Notes under the pieces: generated by a model
The model's input: the letters and a program-made list of their open reading frames with translations, nothing else
The model's database searches: none
Told to the model about the DNA's origin: nothing
Assembly (NCBI GenBank): GCA_029747015.1
Contig: JAKOGI010000004.1
Location: forward strand, 2,114,501 to 2,178,500
Reading direction: 5' to 3'
Source: Carnegiea gigantea
Taxonomy: Eukaryota > Streptophyta > Magnoliopsida > Caryophyllales > Cactaceae
Length of the DNA stretch: 64,000 bases
Translations under genes and position numbers: made by a program
Part shown: in pieces, positions 59,241-64,000 of the stretch
How positions within the stretch are numbered: the stretch's first letter is position 1
Layout of the letters: every line of letters starts with the position of its first letter

Positions 59241-59589
59241 GTAATATGGACTGGAGAAATCATTTCTAAGAAGGAGCTGTCCACCATCTTATACAAAGCC
59301 AATCTAACCACATACCCGTACTTATCAGAACACATGGGTTTACTCCATTGCATGGTACGGCCAAACCTTTTCGGGTTTAAGTAGCATGGGTATCTCATGC
59401 GGATTTCTAAGAGTTCATGCAGTGGTAATGGCGCATGCACCTCCCATTGCACATGACATTGAAATCACTCACTTCGGATCTCACCAATTGGAACAAGGAG
59501 GTATATGGAAATTTATTCAGGAGAAAACAAAATTTATGAGCTCGTCTACAAGGGATACAATGAACAGTAGCTACAACTGGAGGAAGTCA

Positions 59590-61760
59590 TCTACACAAGT
59601 TGGAGGCCAAGCTAAGGAATGATCTAGACGAAGCCCTCAATCAGATTGAGACACTATGTTTCCAACAATCAAGGATGGAGGCTATTAGAGATGGTGATCG
59701 CAACACGCACTACTTCCACCTAAGCATGGTAATAAGGCATAGAATTAATCGAATTGAGGCACTACAAGATTTGGATGGAACTTGGATTTGAGATCATGAC
59801 CAAATTAAGGAGATGGTACTAAAATATTTCTCTAAACTTTATTCAGACCAAGGAAGTGGAATGTAATGGAATGGTGCCTGCCTCCATGCCATTAGGGAAG
59901 TTCCCACCCCTCGATGAAGATGACGGGCAAATGCTAGCAAAAATGTACACCACGAAAGAAGTTCAGGAGGCTATTAATCTCATGCATCCTTTCAAGGCAT
60001 CAAGACTAGACGGCCTATCAAACGTATTTTTACCAGAAATTTTGGAGCCTAGTGGGTCCGAACTTGTGCAAGATAGTGCTCAAAATTCTCCATGGCCAGA
60101 GCTTTCCAGAGAGAATTGATGACACCTTTATTGCATTGATACCCAAAGTGGATAATTCCTACTTAAGTCACGCAATTTCAGCCAATAAGACTTTACAACG
60201 TTGCTTACAAGGTGATAATCAAGGTCTTGGTTCAGTGGTTAAAAAAGGTTCTTTCTGAACTCATCTCGCCTATTCAGGCAAGCTTTGTGCTTGGATGTCA
60301 AATAGATGATAATATTATTATCATGCAAGAAGTATTACACTTCATGTGGAAGAAGATGCGTGGGACGGGATGGATGGCCCTCAAACTTGATTTGGAAAAA
60401 GCCTACGACAAACTACACTGGGGATTTATTCGAGAAACCTTAATGGACATGTGATTGCCTCAGAAGATGGTGGACATCATGATGCTGTGCGTATCTACTT
60501 GCACTATGAGTATCCTATGGAATGGTGAGCCGACAAAAAAGTTCCTACCCTTAAGGGGAATCCGCCAAGGGGACCCTTTCTCACCATATATTTTCATGGC
60601 ATGTATCGAGAGGCTCTCCCAATTGATTGAAGATGCAGTGTGATGTGGTCACTGGCGACCCGTTCAAGCAAGTCGAGGAGGACCGAAATTGGCAAGCCTC
60701 TTTTTCGCAGATGACATAATATTATTCACAGAGGCTACAAGGGAGCAAGCTGAGCTGATTAAATCATACCTAAATACGTTTTGCCAAGCCTCGGGTAAAA
60801 AAATCAACATGGCAAAGTCCATAATTTTTTTTTTCACCAAATACTAAGGAACGAATAGCGTTGGATGTGTGCAGCACTTTAGAAATGACACGTACAGAGG
60901 ATTTGGGGAGATCCTTGGGGGTATCCACAATCCACGGAAGGGTTGCTAGAGCAATGTACCAGGAGGTAGTGCAAAGAGTAGACAAAAGGCTAGCTGGATG
61001 GAAGATGAAGTGTCTATTGCTGGCCGGGAGAATAACACGGATTCAATCCACCATTGCCATCCCAGAATACTCCATGCAAATGGCTAGGGTGCCAAGATCG
61101 CTTTGTGATGAAATTGATCGGAAAACTAGGCACTTCTTATGGGGAGGGACCTCTAATAAGAGAAGGATCCATTTAGTATCATGAGATACGGTGACTAAGC
61201 CCAAAAATAATGGTGGGTTGGGGCTGCAATCAATGCGACAGCTTAACTCAGCATCGTTTATAAAGCTGGGGTGGAGATTAAGAATACAACCGGACTTGCT
61301 CTGGGCTCGAGTCCTAAAAAGGAAATACTGGTGCAACTCGGGTCTTGAGATCCTAGAAAGTAGGGGTCATAGCTCAAGTACTAGGAGAGGTATCGTAGAG
61401 AATTGGGCGTCCATGAAGCAAGGGGTTAGTCACGCAATTGGCGATGGGCACGTAACAAAATTCTGTCTGCATAGCTGGGCGGATCATAGGCCACTCCTTG
61501 AGGTGGCTACCATGCCAATTCCTGGGCCAGACTGTGACTTTTTGGTGTCAGACTACTGAGACCCTGGAAGAGGATGGAGATGGGAGGCTTTTAGGGAGCT
61601 GCTGCCACCAACAATGCAACGGAAGATAGCATCGTTTGAAGTCCTTGAGGAATGAGCACCTGATAATCTTTATTGGAAGGATGAACGATTCATCAATAAT
61701 TCGACAAGAACAGTGGTTGACAGGTGAAAATTCATGGAAATGGCTATAAAGGGTCAAAGC
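59590..61760 (+). pseudogene. L1 ORF2 reverse transcriptase, broken
   Basis: Pieces: 59600-59791 (MEAIRDGDRNTHYFH), 59856-60119, 60212-60454 (LISPIQASFVLG, WMALKLDLEKAYDKLHW), 60455-60643 (GIRQGDPFSPYIF), the FADDIILF box at about 60705, 60861-61184 (GWKMKCLLLAGRITRIQS) and 61191-61559 (GLGLQSMRQLNSASFIKLGW). At least eight stops or frameshifts. The order and motifs match the L1 fragment at 37.8 kb, but the two copies differ enough to be separate insertions. Confidence 0.88.
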
Positions 61761-61949
61761 CCCTCAAAGGGTTCTCTTGTTCACTTGGTTGCCAGTTTAT
61801 GATAAGTTGCTTACTAATGTGAATTGACATAGGCGTGGCCTTTCCAGCCACGTAAACTGCACAAGCTACCATGGGGATTGGGAGGATATGGCCCACATTC
61901 TTTAGGGATGTCCACAGGTGAATGATGTTTGGAGCTTCCTGGAAAATAA

Positions 61950-62740
61950 GGGCTTCCAATGCAGAGCTCTCAACATGGATGTTGCTACATGGATCAAGGA
62001 AAATACTTGGCTGCAGAAGGAGGACCGCCTTGGCCAACAAAGTTCCTTATCATATGCTGGTACCTTTGGAAATGGAGTGCGGTTTGCTTTGAATCCAGTA
62101 ACCACATTCCGGAACATAAAGGTTTTTTCCTCCTAACCAAATTTGAGCAGATGCTGGCAGTGTTGAGTAATCAGTCGCAGATGACGGGACGTCCTGATAA
62201 TGTACGTGTGGAGCGAAGTGTGAGATGGGAGACTCCACCAAGCAGGTGGGGACTACTAAACATTGATGGAGCAGCCAAAGGTAATCTAGGCCTGACAGCA
62301 TGTGGCGGAGTCCTGAGATGTGATCGTGGGGAATGGTTAAGCGGTTTTACCGAGTCTCTGGGATGGTGCTCTTCCCTTAAAGCAGAGTTAAAAGCAATCT
62401 ACAATGGCCTCAAGTTAGCACGAGAACTCCGTCTCAACAAAGTTCGAGTGCAAAGTGATTCCAGAACTGTGATGGAGATGCTGAAAGGTCATTTCACTTG
62501 GTGCCTAGAACATATTCAGTTGCTACGAAGCTACAAGAGGCTCTTGGAGGAAGACACGAGGGAAACCCAAATATCACATTGTTACAGGGAATGAAACCAA
62601 GTTGCGAGCAAATTAGCCAATGTAGGTTTATCTGGGCCGTTGGGGTGTGAAGTTTTTCGTATACCTCCTGCTGAAATTAAAAACTTATTGTACGCTGATA
62701 GTATCGGGGTTGTATGCCCTAGACGATTTAATCATTAATA
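61950..62740 (+). pseudogene. L1 ORF2 C-terminal RNase H domain
   Basis: 61959-62594 reads ICWYLWKWSAVCFE, then WGLLNIDGAAKGNLGLTACGGVLR (D-G of RNase H), LKAELKAIYNGLKLAREL (E), VQSDSRTVMEML (D); a stop at 62592, then NQVASKLANVGLSG. This plant-type RNase H domain (RVT_3) at the end of ORF2 occurs in several plant L1 groups. Active-site residues are still present in this part. Confidence 0.82.
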
Positions 62741-62775
62741 AGACTTCTGCGCCCCTCTTCTGCAGCAAAAAAAAT

Positions 62776-64000
62776 TTTAAAAAATATATGATATGACTAT
62801 AAATTGTAAGAAATCATCTTTTCATCCATATTTTTTTCACAATCAGAAAATTCCACCTATGATATGTTTTTGTGGATGGATTAAAATGTAACTGTCAGTT
62901 TTAGGGTTTTACCATTCAATTCATAATTAATTCTGATAGTTGAAAATTTTGTGATTTTAAATCATATAACATGTTACTGTTAGTCAAGCAAGACATCAAG
63001 AGGTGTTTTACTACAAAACATATATCAGTTATCACCACCTCTAGTGATATCAGGACTTTGAATATAACTCCTTATACCAGTGGTGTGTGTCTTTCTTAAT
63101 ATCAAAGGCAAAAAATTGTATTGTTTGATTATTGTAGACACTTAAACATATCGACTCATGAAATGCATTTGATGAATTCATAATATAATCGATACATAGT
63201 GGCAAATTCAAAATTTAAACAAAGGAGAATCAACGATTTAAAAAAATAAAATTAACACACAAAGCTTTTTAGGGGGCGGGGCATCGATGTTCCATTGGTT
63301 GGAGTTAAGCTAATGATCAACTCATAAGAGGTGGAACACCCTCATCGTAAATTCTTTTCATTCATAAGGCTTGAATTTGAATCCTATTTAAAGGAAACAA
63401 GTGTTGCACCAATTGAATCAAGTTTCATTATTAAAATTTTAAGTGGTATGACATAAGAGGCAAAGAAATTTACAAAACTAATTCCACACAATTTTCAAGT
63501 CATACGGCAAATTTAGTCCAAAAATGCTTACACAGTCCTCGAGAGTATGGATGAGTTCTAAAAATAAAACGGTTTTGCTAATCGTCGCCCTTAAGGCGAT
63601 GGATAAGAAAAATCTTATCTAATTAAATTTTACTTATAAGATAAAATTTTATGTAATATTTTCTTTGTAAATGGAATATTTTAGTTGTTTAATTAAATTA
63701 AATTTATCCATCTAATTCCCTTCCCAATATCCAATTCTTGCCTAATTAATTTTGTTTTCTTTATAGAAATTTTCCGTATTAACGATCTATAATTATATGC
63801 AACTACTTAATAATGGGAATTTGACACTTATAAGCTGCAATTGTGGCGTTCATGCCCCTTTTGGAGAACATACACAACCATTAGGCATGCCAAATTAAAA
63901 TGTTGGTGGCCTTCTATCAAGGTCCTTTAACTGTTTGACATATGCAATGCTTAATTAATTAAGCAACCCTGCATCGCATAAGGACTTTCTTAATAGGTGT
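62776..64000. other. AT-rich intergenic DNA, no gene seen
   Basis: No coding frame of note. Near 63270-63390 a tRNA-like phrase (ggcttgaatttgaatcctat) suggests an old SINE or TRIM remnant, too degenerate to define. Confidence 0.5.

Larger units (their letters stand above)
57115..62775 (+). mobile_element. L1-type LINE, nearly full length, decayed
   Basis: ORF1-like sequence from about 57120, then endonuclease, RT, zf-RVT-like region and RNase H, ending near 62765 in an A-rich tract. A near-match of about 14 bp (tttttaaaaatata at 57099 and ttttaaaaaatata at 62772) may be the target duplication. It is slightly 5'-truncated because ORF1 starts inside its first domain. It begins 70 bp right of the Tat element. 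Confidence 0.85.

Noticed and set aside
63010..63060. Possible CACTA terminus (tactacaaaacatat)
   Set aside because: No subterminal array and no matching opposite end.

Overview
The window is nuclear DNA from a flowering plant, most likely a eudicot. It has one intron-rich housekeeping gene, long AT-rich spacers, and nested plant retrotransposons (Ty1/copia, Ty3/gypsy chromovirus-like and Tat-like, L1 and RTE LINEs, TRIM, CACTA and MITE elements). Nothing in it is bacterial or organellar. The species cannot be named from the sequence alone.

Layout. 1-8858 holds the last 14 exons of a WDR48/UAF1-like WD40 gene on the + strand. 8.9-45.3 kb is an old tandem duplication: three copies of a small single-exon gene (A at 18281, B at 23825, C at 44988), separated by copies of an AT-rich spacer block (X: about 12188-13700, 19006-19400, part of 22700-23200, 36419-37803). 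The gene encodes a 94-100 residue hydrophilic protein; A and B end in a CaaX-type prenylation motif. I do not recognise the family. The paralogous copies provide empty sites that fix the ends of several later insertions: a Harbinger-like MITE (11395-12172), a 5'-truncated RTE LINE (13709-16068), a TRIM (17094-17314) and a CACTA element (24447-36138). The CACTA element contains a young Ty3/gypsy element (24856-31864). A fragment of an L1 (37807 to about 44843) contains a compound copia-type element with three LTRs (39417-43964).

46176-57044 is a complete but decayed Tat-type Ty3/gypsy element on the minus strand. Between its integrase and its 3' LTR lies the most unusual structure in the window: about 20 copies of a 60-bp palindrome-rich tandem repeat, then a run of four related antisense ORFs on the + strand. 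Three of these units have their own TATA box and three have an AATAAA signal. 57.1-62.8 kb is a second, fuller L1 (ORF1, endonuclease, RT, zf-RVT, RNase H) with many stops. 62.8-64 kb is AT-rich DNA with no gene seen.

How the parts work together. Only WDR48 and small genes A and B look like functional host genes, with C possibly decaying. All transposon proteins are broken. The gypsy element at 24.9 kb inserted recently (LTRs about 99% identical by eye) but already carries two frameshifts and a changed integrase catalytic residue. Splice sites, element ends and target duplications were read by eye; there was no database or expression evidence.
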